Source: JANQPA01 sp964628385
GTDB taxonomy: Bacteria > Bacteroidota > Bacteroidia > Chitinophagales > Saprospiraceae
Length of the DNA stretch: 24,397 nt
Assembly: GCA_964628385.1 (NCBI GenBank)
Contig: CAZVOD010000075.1
Span: 1-24,397 of the forward strand
Direction of reading: 5' to 3'
Shown: positions 15,630 through 24,146 of the stretch, one piece after another
Layout of the letters: each line of letters begins with the position of its first letter
How positions within the stretch are numbered: the stretch's first letter is position 1
The notes under the pieces: generated by a model
What the model was told of the DNA's origin: nothing
The model's input: only the letters and a program-made list of their open reading frames with translations
Databases searched by the model: none
Translations under genes and position numbers: made by a program

Positions 15630-17579
15630 ATGAAAGAATTAGAAACAGGAACGAATACTCACTTTAAGGCATTGGTAGAGCAGTATAAGACTACTTTACC
15701 GCTCCTCAAAGAGGGTAAAAAAAATAAGCTAATAAGCCGAATCGATGTCCTGGCTGACTCTGAAGAAGGAGTAGAGGTCATTTATGAAAATATACCGGAA
15801 TTAATTAAAGCAGGTATATTGGAAAAAACGGTTTGGGAGTCGCCTAAGCACCTGGTGCCCTCGCTCATCGGAGGAACGCTGCTTAGTGGATATCCCAACT
15901 CCGTGTACGAGTTGCTGAGTGAGCTGAGACTTTTAGCTATTTCTGAAGGACGCTTGAAAATAAAAGGGTACAGACCTGAAGATGCAAAGGATTTTTTAAA
16001 AACAGCCATCGTAGAGAATTTTGATCTGGCGTTTGAAGATTTTGCACACCCCAGATGGAGTACTTATCAGGCTTCAGAAATTCAAAAGATTGAAGTATTA
16101 TTTTCTTTTCTATTGAAAAAAGTACCACTTGATTCCCTAAAAGAAAAATTGTTAGAAGAAATAAAAACACTGACGGCCCACCGGCCTATCGTAACATCCA
16201 AGGTAGAGCAAATCCTTGAAGCTGTTTATGATAATTTCCGGCTAAATGAAAAAGATACCCTGGATAGTCAGATGTTGGAGTTTACAGAGATCCTCTTCCG
16301 TTATAAAGGCTATAATTTTGAATCTTTGTTCTCAAAGTGGAGCAGCAGAAAGATCAAAATGGAGTGCCAGCACTGTGGAAAAGTGATGAAAGCTACCGGA
16401 TTGATTTCTCAGTTTCATCTAGCACTTTTAAAGCATGTTGCGGAAGAAAATCCAGAACTACTAACGGATGGGTTAGCTTTAAATTCCCATGGTATTTCTG
16501 AATTCCAAAGGCATCAGGAGGAGGTTATACACGTGATCAACGAGTATATTACTCCTGCAAATAAGCAATCGGTGTATGGTTTGTCTATGGTGTTACGTCA
16601 TAGTTTGCTATCCAGAAAAATGATATACCACGCTTTGGAGCGATTAAAGAATATCAAGGTCCACCCAGATGTAGCCGAGCGCTTAATGCTGGGAAATCTT
16701 ACCAATTACAAAGCTACTCCAAAGCAATTGCTAATGGGGGGCATATACTCAATGCTGGGACAACCCCTCGGAGTACGCCAGGGCAACAATCCTACCTGTC
16801 AGTCAGCCAGAGCCTTGAGTATGTGGAGTAGACATTATCCCGGAAAGCTGATCAATCTGTTAATAGATGCAGCCTCCGCCGACAATGTCATCTTTAGATA
16901 CGAGGGGCAATTGATAGAATCGGCAAATGTTATTTCAGGGGTAGCAGAAAAGATCGATTACAAGCTAGATTATATATCTATCGTTCTTGTGCCACTTCTC
17001 GATAAGATATACAATGAAATGATGACTAAAGCCATCGCTGATTATCCGGGTACAGACCCACATATTTCAGTGAATCCGGCCTTTTACGGTCATTGGATAA
17101 ATACAGGCTTTAAATCTGTTTATGATCCTATTTTGAGGTCCATTGTAAAATATGATGAATTTGTGAGTATCTTCTACGCTTCATATCATCCGGATTACAA
17201 TGGAGGAAATGCACTGGCAAATCCGGTTCCGCTCGGTATTTTTATCACAAATACCTCAGGGTCTATGCAAGGCTTCCACGCCATTTCTATGACTAGGGTA
17301 CAAAAAGACCCAGAGGGTAAATGGCGCTCTTATTTCTTTAACCCTAACAGCGAAGGGCCACAAAACTGGGGGCAGGGTATCCGCCCATCTGTTGCTGGTA
17401 ACGAAGAATTGGCTGGAGAGTCTTCTCTACCATTTTCACAGTTCGTTTCAAGGGTTTATGCTTATCACTACAATCAGATTCGACTGCAAGACAGGCAACT
17501 CAAGGTGCCTCAGCGTGTCATTGATACCGTGAAAAAGATGGCTAAAGATAGCTGGGGAACCAGTTATTTCTGGCTCTAA
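15630..17579 (+). CDS. Large protein with papain-like Cys/His/Asn domain, unknown family
   Basis: I do not recognise the family of this 649-residue protein. The first about 370 residues are mostly helical, with one CxxC knuckle (ECQHCGK, C246 and C249). Residues 380-580 look like a papain-fold enzyme: RQGNNPTCQSARALSMWS has C390 at the start of a helix and Q384 six residues before it, the papain spacing of oxyanion-hole Gln to Cys. H550 is in QGFHAISMTRV, and N571 in RSYFFNPNSEGPQNWG fits the orienting Asn. There is no signal peptide or membrane segment, so it should be cytoplasmic. It could be a peptidase, a transglutaminase-like enzyme or a deconjugase acting on products of the adjacent ligase. 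Fold assignment is inferred from motif spacing only. Confidence 0.75.
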   Translation: MKELETGTNTHFKALVEQYKTTLPLLKEGKKNKLISRIDVLADSEEGVEVIYENIPELIKAGILEKTVWESPKHLVPSLIGGTLLSGYPNSVYELLSELRLLAISEGRLKIKGYRPEDAKDFLKTAIVENFDLAFEDFAHPRWSTYQASEIQKIEVLFSFLLKKVPLDSLKEKLLEEIKTLTAHRPIVTSKVEQILEAVYDNFRLNEKDTLDSQMLEFTEILFRYKGYNFESLFSKWSSRKIKMECQHCGKVMKATGLISQFHLALLKHVAEENPELLTDGLALNSHGISEFQRHQEEVIHVINEYITPANKQSVYGLSMVLRHSLLSRKMIYHALERLKNIKVHPDVAERLMLGNLTNYKATPKQLLMGGIYSMLGQPLGVRQGNNPTCQSARALSMWSRHYPGKLINLLIDAASADNVIFRYEGQLIESANVISGVAEKIDYKLDYISIVLVPLLDKIYNEMMTKAIADYPGTDPHISVNPAFYGHWINTGFKSVYDPILRSIVKYDEFVSIFYASYHPDYNGGNALANPVPLGIFITNTSGSMQGFHAISMTRVQKDPEGKWRSYFFNPNSEGPQNWGQGIRPSVAGNEELAGESSLPFSQFVSRVYAYHYNQIRLQDRQLKVPQRVIDTVKKMAKDSWGTSYFWL

Positions 17580-17593
17580 GAAAATAAAAAGAT

Positions 17594-17640
17594 CAGGAAG
17601 TTGGAAGGCAATGGCTTTTCGACTTCCTGTTTCTCTCTCC
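17594..17640 (+). terminator. Strong rho-independent terminator of the ligase/peptidase unit
   Basis: CAGGAAGTTGGAAGGC (17594-17609) and GCTTTTCGACTTCCTG (17614-17629) pair over 16 bp, with three G-U wobbles and an AATG loop. TTTCTCTCTCC follows. It begins 14 bases after the stop at 17579 and is preceded by an A-rich run, so it might also act on the opposite strand. It separates the unit from the aminopeptidase gene. Confidence 0.8.
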
Positions 17641-17721
17641 GTAAGTAATCAGTCCAATAAACTTCCATTAGGTCGAGATCACTTTCCAAAGCACAAAATT
17701 GACTATCTTTCCCAAAAAAAG

Positions 17722-20298
17722 ATGCGTTTCCTTATTTTCAGCATAACTATTGTAGCTATCCTGTTGCTCAATTCTTGTACTATGCAAACCCCTCAACCTA
17801 AAATAGTAGCCGGAGTGTCGTATGCTATGGCTAAGCAGCGAAAAATGCAGATCAGTGATCTGAGATACGATCTCTTTTTTGATATTCCTGAACAAAAAAG
17901 CGAAGACATCCCCGCTTCCGTAAGAATTATCTTTAGATTGCCCGAGGATATATCTCCTTTACAAATAGACTTTAAGGAGGAAGCTAACCATGTTAATAGC
18001 CTGGAAGTCAATGGAGAATCAGTAGCTATCAATTTTGAACAGGAACATTTGCTCCTTTCCCCCACCGACTTACAATCAGGCTGGAATACCGTTGATATCA
18101 AGTTTGTTGCGGGTAACTTATCACTCAATCGGAATGATGACTACTTGTATACCCTGCTAGTTCCGGATCGGGCCCGGACCGTATTCCCCTGTTTTGACCA
18201 GCCCAATTTGAAGGCGACTTACAAGCTGACGCTTGAGATACCCACTAACTGGGAAGCTTCAGCTAACGGCAGCTTGATAGACGAAACCATTAAAGAGACA
18301 AGAAAGACCCTGAGCTATCAGCCTACCAAACCTATAAGTACCTATCTCTTTGCTTTTGCTGCCGGCGCTTTTAAAAAACAGCAAACCAATCGTAATGGCC
18401 GTAGCATGACTATGTTATACCGAGAATCTGACACCGCCAAAGTTAATCGTAATGCAGCCGAGATTTTTGATTTACATGCACAGGCTTTGAGCTGGCTAGA
18501 GGAATATACGGGTATTTCCTACCCTTTTGAAAAATTTGATTTTGTACTAATTCCTACTTTTCAGTATGGCGGCATGGAACATGTTGGTAATATTTTTTAT
18601 CGGGAAGGCAGCCTGATGTTGGATGAAGGCGCCACAATCAATAGAAAACTGGGAAGAGCCAGCCTAATTGCCCATGAAACGGCCCATATGTGGTTCGGTG
18701 ATTTGGTAACAATGGATTGGTTTAATGATGTGTGGTTAAAAGAGGTTTTTGCCAATTTTATGGCAGCTAAAATTGTCAATCCTGGCTTTCCTGAGGTCAA
18801 CCATGATTTGCGCTTCTTATTGGCACATCATCCCTCAGCCTACAGTGAAGATCGATCTGAAGGCTCTCATCCTATACAGCAAGATCTGGAAAACCTCCAG
18901 GAGGCAGGGACGCTCTACGGTAGAATCATCTACCAAAAAGCACCTATCGTTATGCAACAGCTGGAAGAACTTATCGGAAAAACAGCTTTTCAGGCCGGGC
19001 TGCAAACGTACTTACAAAAATTTTCCTTCGGAAATGCCACATGGGATGATCTGATCAATATTCTGGATGAAAAAACAGAGAAGGATCTCAAAAGCTGGAG
19101 CAATATCTGGGTAAAGGAAGCCCAAATGCCCATTTATAGCACTCACTACCAGATAAAAGATAATCAGATTGCCAAACTCACTATTACACAAGATAACAGC
19201 GCCCCCTCCGGTAATAATTGGGTGCAGGAAAGTGCTATTAGTTTGTTTTATCAGGATAGTGTCGTTAAGTTCCCGGTTAGTATTTCCCCAAAAAACAATA
19301 CAATTTCAGCAGTAGAAGGTCAGCTAACTCCACTAGCTATACTCCTGGGAACGACACCAAGCAGCTACGGATATTTTAAGCTGGACCAAAGTAGTCAGGC
19401 GTATTTGTTGGCTAACTATTCGGCTATAGCTGATTCGGTACTGAGGGGGGCTACCTCTTTGGCATTGTACGAAAGTTTTCTGCACGGCAGTTTTGATCGG
19501 ACGGAGACTTACGTCAGTGGATTGTTGGATGCTATTGAAAAAGAGACAGAGACATTAAATCGCCAAAGATTGCTGAGTCAATTATCAACTGTATTTTGGC
19601 GGTTTCTCAGTAAAAAACAACGCGAAGCTATCGCTCCGGCTATTGAAAATTTATTATGGAAAAAAGTACAGCTGGCAGAAGATGCATCCACCAAGCGAAC
19701 TTATTTTGACAGTTATCGCTCTATGGCCTATTCTGCGAATGCCAATAACAAGCTCTTGGCTATATACCGCGGCAACCTTGACATTTCACCAATCGTCCTT
19801 TCTGAAGCAGATCAAGTTGGCCTGGCAGAAGCCCTGGCCCTGAGATTTCCTTCACAAGCGCTGGCGCTTCTGGATGAGCAGGAATCAAAAATTAAAAATG
19901 CAGATAGAAAAAAACGCTTTGAATTCGTTCGCCCCGCTTTATCTCCCCTCGAATCAGAGCGAAAAGCATTTTTCGAAAAATTAAAGCAAGCTGAAAATAG
20001 AGCCATAGAGCCATGGGCAGCACAGGGCCTCAGCTACCTGAATCATCCGTTAAGAGCAGAAACTGCTGTCGGCTTTATCTTACCCAGCTTAGAACTCCTG
20101 GAAGAAATTCAGGCTACCGGGGATATTTTCTTCCCCAGAAGATGGGTGGGAGCAGCCCTGAGTGGTCATCAATCACCAGAAGCCGCAAAGGTAGTTCGGG
20201 ACTTTTTGGCTAATCGCCCCGCTTATCCACAACGGCTTAAAAACAAGATTTTGATGGCTGCCGATTTACTATTTCGTTCCAGCGAGCAATTACAGTGA
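17722..20298 (+). CDS. M1 family zinc aminopeptidase, lipoprotein
   Basis: The 858-residue product has a lipoprotein signal peptide MRFLIFSITIVAILLLNSC with lipobox LLNSC, so it is probably membrane-anchored facing the periplasm or outer surface. The zinc site is H318-E-x2-H322 with E341 eighteen residues on (HETAHMWFGDLVTMDWFNDV, then WLKE). The exopeptidase motif is GGMEH (283-287) rather than GAMEN, a variant I associate with Bacteroidetes M1 enzymes. An in-frame ATG at 17611 lies inside the terminator of the previous gene and would bury the signal peptide, so 17722 is preferred. The N-terminal beta domain and the C-terminal helical ERAP1-like region fit the length. It removes N-terminal residues from peptides. 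Confidence 0.92.
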   Translation: MRFLIFSITIVAILLLNSCTMQTPQPKIVAGVSYAMAKQRKMQISDLRYDLFFDIPEQKSEDIPASVRIIFRLPEDISPLQIDFKEEANHVNSLEVNGESVAINFEQEHLLLSPTDLQSGWNTVDIKFVAGNLSLNRNDDYLYTLLVPDRARTVFPCFDQPNLKATYKLTLEIPTNWEASANGSLIDETIKETRKTLSYQPTKPISTYLFAFAAGAFKKQQTNRNGRSMTMLYRESDTAKVNRNAAEIFDLHAQALSWLEEYTGISYPFEKFDFVLIPTFQYGGMEHVGNIFYREGSLMLDEGATINRKLGRASLIAHETAHMWFGDLVTMDWFNDVWLKEVFANFMAAKIVNPGFPEVNHDLRFLLAHHPSAYSEDRSEGSHPIQQDLENLQEAGTLYGRIIYQKAPIVMQQLEELIGKTAFQAGLQTYLQKFSFGNATWDDLINILDEKTEKDLKSWSNIWVKEAQMPIYSTHYQIKDNQIAKLTITQDNSAPSGNNWVQESAISLFYQDSVVKFPVSISPKNNTISAVEGQLTPLAILLGTTPSSYGYFKLDQSSQAYLLANYSAIADSVLRGATSLALYESFLHGSFDRTETYVSGLLDAIEKETETLNRQRLLSQLSTVFWRFLSKKQREAIAPAIENLLWKKVQLAEDASTKRTYFDSYRSMAYSANANNKLLAIYRGNLDISPIVLSEADQVGLAEALALRFPSQALALLDEQESKIKNADRKKRFEFVRPALSPLESERKAFFEKLKQAENRAIEPWAAQGLSYLNHPLRAETAVGFILPSLELLEEIQATGDIFFPRRWVGAALSGHQSPEAAKVVRDFLANRPAYPQRLKNKILMAADLLFRSSEQLQ

Positions 20299-20335
20299 AC
20301 TGTCGCGATCCAAAAATCGGATACGCCGGGGGAAT

Positions 20336-21829
20336 TTACTTGATTCGCTCGTAAATCAGTGCCTTATCCTGTTGGTAAACCAGGCGGTAATGTTTCTGGA
20401 TGTACGCCTCGAAAAATTGATTTTCAGCAGCCTCAGGATGAGCAAATGACAAATGGGCTGACCTGCTGATAATGAGCTGAGGTTGTTTTTCTTCTAAAAT
20501 ATACCGAAGCTCTTCCATAGGGCCAGCCTGAGTGGGACTCACATGCGGGTAGTTGGATGGCCGCATAAGATTAGAAGGGTGAGTTACGATCTTGGTGGGC
20601 GGCAATTTTTCTAACAACCAATAAGCGATATGATAGTCCAAAAAGTAGATGCTAACATCCTGAGGATAGTTTTCTTTAATATGAGCCGGCACAGAGATTC
20701 CTTCCCCATTGTAGGGTGACTGGCCGTTGATAATGCGCTGACCTACCCGGCTATATTCGAGATAAGATTCTGCCGGCATTAGTAAAAATAGCACCCAAAG
20801 ATAGGATTTAACCTTTCTTACCAATCCACCTTGCAAGGTATAGAGCAGACTTACCAAAAGCAACAAAATAAAAGGGTGTAGCTGAATAAGATAATGACCA
20901 TTTACTTTTCCACTTTTGATAAGCATAAAGAAGAGACCGGCCAAAAGGAACCATACAGACCAAACTACTGTGCGTTGGGTTTTAAAGAGAATAAATTTCC
21001 CCTTTGAATACTGATAAATACTCAACCCAGCGATAAAAAAAAAGGGCAGTAAATTCAGGGTAGCCGTCATCATATCTCCCGGGCTGACGTTCCCATCGTA
21101 GTCCAGGGAAGCCAGGATGACTGAGGTCCACCATACTTCCGGGATTTCATTTTGCCAATACGGTAAGAAGGTCAGGGTAGGGACTGCCAGACCAGCTAAT
21201 AAAGCAATGGCCCCTTTTCTGATCATTGATAACAATGGTAGCCCGGCAAACAGCAATTGGTAGGCGTATAATAAAACCACGGCATAGGCCAGGTTGAGAC
21301 GAAACATCAAAGAGGCACCAAACAACAAAGCTGCTAGCCCCCAGTGCAGATCATCATTTTTTCTGATTAATATCCAGAATGCTGTCACGAAAAAAAACAT
21401 CGCCAAATGCTCGGACATAACCCCTTGCAGGCTGCCAAAGAGGCTGGAAAAATAAATGTAGAGTAAGCCAACAAAAAAGCCTACGGTAGCATTTACCCCT
21501 TTAGTACTAATATGCCTGAGAAAAAAAGCAGTAGCAGCAATCAACAAAGCGCCCAACAAGCGTATGGCAATAAAGCTTTTACCAAAAACTTTAATAATAA
21601 TGGCAAAAAAGAAAAAGACCAGAGGCGGCTTAAGGTCCCAAAGCTGTGTATAGGGTAGATGGCCATCGGCCCAGGATTGCCCCATGAGGATAAAAGTGCT
21701 TTCATCTCTGTCGATGTAATCCCTAAAAAAGAAGGGTAAGCGAATCAGCAAAGCTGCCAGGAAAAAAATAATAAAGCTAAAAGTACTGCTGCCTATTCCG
21801 GTAGCAAAAGTTTTTTGAAGCTGCTTCAT
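20336..21829 (-). CDS. GT39-like polytopic glycosyltransferase
   Basis: This 497-residue membrane protein has roughly ten or more hydrophobic segments. Its first extracytoplasmic loop is typical of GT-C enzymes: DYIDRDESTFILMGQSWADG with the acidic D42-E43 pair, and LWDLKPPLVFF with the conserved D-x-KPP (D65-K67-P68-P69). Such proteins (ArnT/PMT/GT39 and relatives) transfer sugars from polyprenyl-phosphate donors to lipid A, proteins or glycans. Donor and acceptor cannot be read from the sequence. The C-terminal portion (HIAYWLLEKLPPTKIVTHPS) is a soluble domain. It converges on the aminopeptidase gene with only 37 bases between their ends. Confidence 0.82.
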   Translation of the reverse strand: MKQLQKTFATGIGSSTFSFIIFFLAALLIRLPFFFRDYIDRDESTFILMGQSWADGHLPYTQLWDLKPPLVFFFFAIIIKVFGKSFIAIRLLGALLIAATAFFLRHISTKGVNATVGFFVGLLYIYFSSLFGSLQGVMSEHLAMFFFVTAFWILIRKNDDLHWGLAALLFGASLMFRLNLAYAVVLLYAYQLLFAGLPLLSMIRKGAIALLAGLAVPTLTFLPYWQNEIPEVWWTSVILASLDYDGNVSPGDMMTATLNLLPFFFIAGLSIYQYSKGKFILFKTQRTVVWSVWFLLAGLFFMLIKSGKVNGHYLIQLHPFILLLLVSLLYTLQGGLVRKVKSYLWVLFLLMPAESYLEYSRVGQRIINGQSPYNGEGISVPAHIKENYPQDVSIYFLDYHIAYWLLEKLPPTKIVTHPSNLMRPSNYPHVSPTQAGPMEELRYILEEKQPQLIISRSAHLSFAHPEAAENQFFEAYIQKHYRLVYQQDKALIYERIK

Positions 21830-22171
21830 CTTAGTTTATAGGTACTTTTATCAATACATCAACACTACATCACTGCTGTTTTTCAAGAAAAAACACATCA
21901 TTACCTGCTCAAAATCTGAGTATTTTTTTAAAAAACAAGAAAAATAAGCTAAATTAGCTGTAGAACTTTTTCAATCGCAAGTAGTATAAATACTTGTGAT
22001 ATCCAAACAAAGAAACACGAAATCTAAAATTTGAGAAACTTCCCCCTTATCTATTCTTTAGAATAGTCTCTCCATCTTAGATTTCATTTTTATTATTTTC
22101 ATAAAGCGCTCTTGCCCGGAAGCGCTATACCTATCATGCAATGTTGGGTGACATGCTGTTACCCAACATTT
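21830..22171 (+). ncRNA. Structured intergenic stretch, possible plus-strand small RNA
   Basis: No protein gene is seen between two minus-strand genes. GAAATCTAA (22019-22027) pairs perfectly with TTAGATTTC (22077-22085), enclosing GAGA/TCTC (22033-22036, 22067-22070) and the hairpin CTATTC-TTTA-GAATAG (22051-22066). AGCGCT recurs at 22105-22110 and 22121-22126. The run ends in a strong plus-strand terminator hairpin. This order suggests a short structured transcript. No promoter is convincing and no known RNA family is recognised, so the call is tentative. Confidence 0.3.
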
Positions 22172-22179
22172 TTATTTTT
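22140..22179 (+). terminator. Rho-independent terminator facing the plus strand
   Basis: AATGTTGGGTGACA (22140-22153) and TGTTACCCAACATT (22157-22170) pair over 14 bp, one a wobble, with the 3-base loop TGC. TTTATTTTT follows on the plus strand. The minus strand has no T-run after the stem, so although it abuts the stop of the minus-strand gene ending at 22172, its polarity fits a plus-strand transcript better. Confidence 0.65.
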
Positions 22180-22462
22180 CATCCTCATCTTTGTTTTTCT
22201 GAGCCTTTTTCATAGCTTCTTCTACCTTTTCGGCGGCACGCATGGCGACATCCATTTTAGTAGCGGAGGGATAATTATTGTAAGCTCTCTTTTTCCTGGC
22301 TTCCATCAACGCACCGCGTTCATTGTAATCCAGTAATTTTTTATTCTCTTCTTCCAGACTGAAGTCTATCATTTTTTGCCATTCATCAGCAGAAATGTAA
22401 TCAAAATCAGACTTCAATATAGCTAAATCCGTAGGATCGGATAAATTGTATGTTCTAGCCAT
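22172..22462 (-). CDS. Small charged protein, unknown function
   Basis: The 96-residue frame starts MARTYNLSDPTDLAILKSDF. It continues with ISADEWQKMIDFSLEEENKK and an Ala/Lys/Glu-rich helix (AMRAAEKVEEAMKKAQKNKD) ending in an acidic tail. No family is recognised; it looks soluble, helical and perhaps coiled-coil forming. An upstream ATG at 22582 would add 40 residues overlapping the DUF427 gene and is less likely. It follows the DUF427 gene by 31 bases and may be the last gene of that transcript. Confidence 0.65.
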   Translation of the reverse strand: MARTYNLSDPTDLAILKSDFDYISADEWQKMIDFSLEEENKKLLDYNERGALMEARKKRAYNNYPSATKMDVAMRAAEKVEEAMKKAQKNKDEDEK

Positions 22463-22493
22463 GATATTTTTACTTAAAGTTAAAAAATATAGT

Positions 22494-22991
22494 TTACCAG
22501 CCCCAAGTCCCGGGACCTCCTTTAAACGGACCGACAATATTTTTAGTGATCCATCCGCCATAAAAATCACCTTCCTGTGCATTTACTTTTTCATCGCCTA
22601 CGAAACAGGCATCCACTTTACTGGCGTAAAAAGCTAAAAAATCTTTAATAGGGAGAAATTCGGCAGCTCGCGGGTCAGGGTAAGACCAGGCGGCCCTTGG
22701 ACTTTGCTGTGCTCCTACTTTTAGATCCCAATACACTGCTTTCCCTTTAAACTCGCACATGCTGGGGCTTTCCGTATTCAGGATGAGGAATTCCATTTTA
22801 ATATCCTGCTGAGGAATATAATAAACTGGTGGGTGACTGGTTTCTAGTACCCTGAATCCCAGCGTACTATCAGCGATCAATTCGCCTCCAAACTCTACTC
22901 TTAGTTGCTGGGATACTCGCTCCAGTTTTGGAGGCCTTGGATAGTCCCAAACACTTTCCTGCCCTTTTTGGGGCTTTATTTTTTTCTTCAT
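22494..22991 (-). CDS. DUF427 domain protein
   Basis: The 165-residue product matches DUF427 throughout. Seen are ESVWDYPRPPKLERV at the N-terminus, GGELIADSTLGFRVLETSHP then PVYYIPQQDI, CEFKGKAVYWDLKVG, AAWSYPDP, KVDACFVGDEKV, and the C-terminal FYGGWITKNIVGPFKGGPGT. The family is a small beta-rich fold found widely in bacteria and fungi with no established biochemical role. No signal peptide, so cytoplasmic. It is 30 bases downstream of the secreted-protein gene on the same strand. Confidence 0.88.
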   Translation of the reverse strand: MKKKIKPQKGQESVWDYPRPPKLERVSQQLRVEFGGELIADSTLGFRVLETSHPPVYYIPQQDIKMEFLILNTESPSMCEFKGKAVYWDLKVGAQQSPRAAWSYPDPRAAEFLPIKDFLAFYASKVDACFVGDEKVNAQEGDFYGGWITKNIVGPFKGGPGTWGW

Positions 22992-23021
22992 TTCTACACT
23001 TTTAAATAAGTCTCAAACAGA

Positions 23022-24101
23022 TTAACCTGCGGCTCCCCACAATCCAAATTTATTTTCATCAACTGGAACTATGGTGAAAAAGGCTTCAATGACTTGTCCT
23101 TTACTTATGATTCTATATCTGGCCTGATAGTCAGAGCCCTGTTTCTCAATATAGAGTCTTTTCATAGATTCTATATCACTCAATTTAAAACATTTAAAGC
23201 CATTATTTCCAACTTCATTCCCACAAAAAAATTCATTTAAAAATTGAGCTGTATTTCCTCCCATCATATTTTGGTGCTGCTCTTTTAGATAATCCGGTGC
23301 AAACATAGCCATCATCATGCGTGTGTCTTCCCGCCTTACCAAAAACTCAAAGCGATCAAAAAAGTCCTTTACCTTTTGGGGATACCTCATAGGCTCATCC
23401 ATGAAATAATATAATTCAGAAGTTAAAATAGCGGTATTTGAGGTATAGTGGGTAGCTATGGTTTTCTCCTCTCCCATAAGCGCTACCTCTGAATCAACGA
23501 TTATTTCGTTGATCCCGTCTTCATTGAGGTCTTCAAATTTCACTGCTGGTACGTAGCGTATCGTATCACCGGGAGCGAAGTTTTTTGCCGCTGCTTCAAA
23601 ATCATACCCATTGAGTTCGAACAAGGTACTGGCAGTACCTTCGGCTAATGAAAGAAGGTAGTATCCAAAATAGCATTTATCCATTTCGCATCGGCTACTA
23701 ATCCCCACTATTTCGCTAAGACCATCGCCGGTTTTATCGGCTACCTCCGTTACCTCGTACCATTGATCATACCAGCTTACCTGCCAATTTCCCGCTGTAT
23801 AGTCTAGGCGCATTAGAAAATAAACCGGCCGACCATGTTCTTTGGATAACCTGGCGGTATTGCCAGGCACACACATCGCCAAATAGGACACCTGATCAGT
23901 AGATTTGTCAAAGTTAGCTTTAAAAAGCTGTATGCTACTTATCTTTTGCAGTACTTCTTTATTATACAATTGAGTCGAAGGCTGCTTGATGATATACATG
24001 GCCTGCTGTCTGACCCATTCTTTAGAGGGAATTTTCTGGGCCTTCACCTGAATAAACAAAAACAAGAGGACCAAAAGGAAAGAGTAGGTTTTGAAATTCA
24101 T
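23022..24101 (-). CDS. Secreted protein with two Ca-binding-like DxNxDG loops
   Basis: This 359-residue protein has a signal peptide (MNFKTYSFLLVLLFLFIQVK, cut after KAQ). Two loops resemble the calcium-binding Asp-rich loops of FG-GAP, dockerin or EF-hand proteins: DKTGDGLSEIVG (about 144-155) and DLNEDGINEIIVDSEVA (about 192-208). Each is followed by a beta strand with EI(I/V), as in FG-GAP-like repeats of Bacteroidetes secreted proteins. The rest, including TRMMMAMFAPDYLKEQHQNM, is not recognised. It is first in a minus-strand cluster with the DUF427 and small charged genes, and a good promoter candidate lies 38 bases upstream. Confidence 0.75.
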   Translation of the reverse strand: MNFKTYSFLLVLLFLFIQVKAQKIPSKEWVRQQAMYIIKQPSTQLYNKEVLQKISSIQLFKANFDKSTDQVSYLAMCVPGNTARLSKEHGRPVYFLMRLDYTAGNWQVSWYDQWYEVTEVADKTGDGLSEIVGISSRCEMDKCYFGYYLLSLAEGTASTLFELNGYDFEAAAKNFAPGDTIRYVPAVKFEDLNEDGINEIIVDSEVALMGEEKTIATHYTSNTAILTSELYYFMDEPMRYPQKVKDFFDRFEFLVRREDTRMMMAMFAPDYLKEQHQNMMGGNTAQFLNEFFCGNEVGNNGFKCFKLSDIESMKRLYIEKQGSDYQARYRIISKGQVIEAFFTIVPVDENKFGLWGAAG

Positions 24102-24138
24102 TTTTAGCCTAAAGATAAGACATTCTATATTTCCAAAT

Positions 24139-24146
24139 CAAATATA
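24139..24146 (-). promoter_or_regulatory. Bacteroidetes -7 promoter element
   Basis: On the minus strand TATATTTG matches TAnnTTTG exactly. About 20 bases upstream is TTC, a partial match to the -33 TTG. The predicted transcript start would leave a leader of about 30 bases before the ATG at 24101. Confidence 0.45.

Noticed and set aside
17611..17721. Upstream start for the M1 aminopeptidase
   Set aside because: It lies inside the terminator hairpin of the previous gene and would put 37 residues before a clear lipoprotein signal peptide.
22463..22582. N-terminal extension of the small charged protein
   Set aside because: It overlaps the conserved C-terminus of the DUF427 gene and reads as non-coding sequence; the ATG at 22462 is better.
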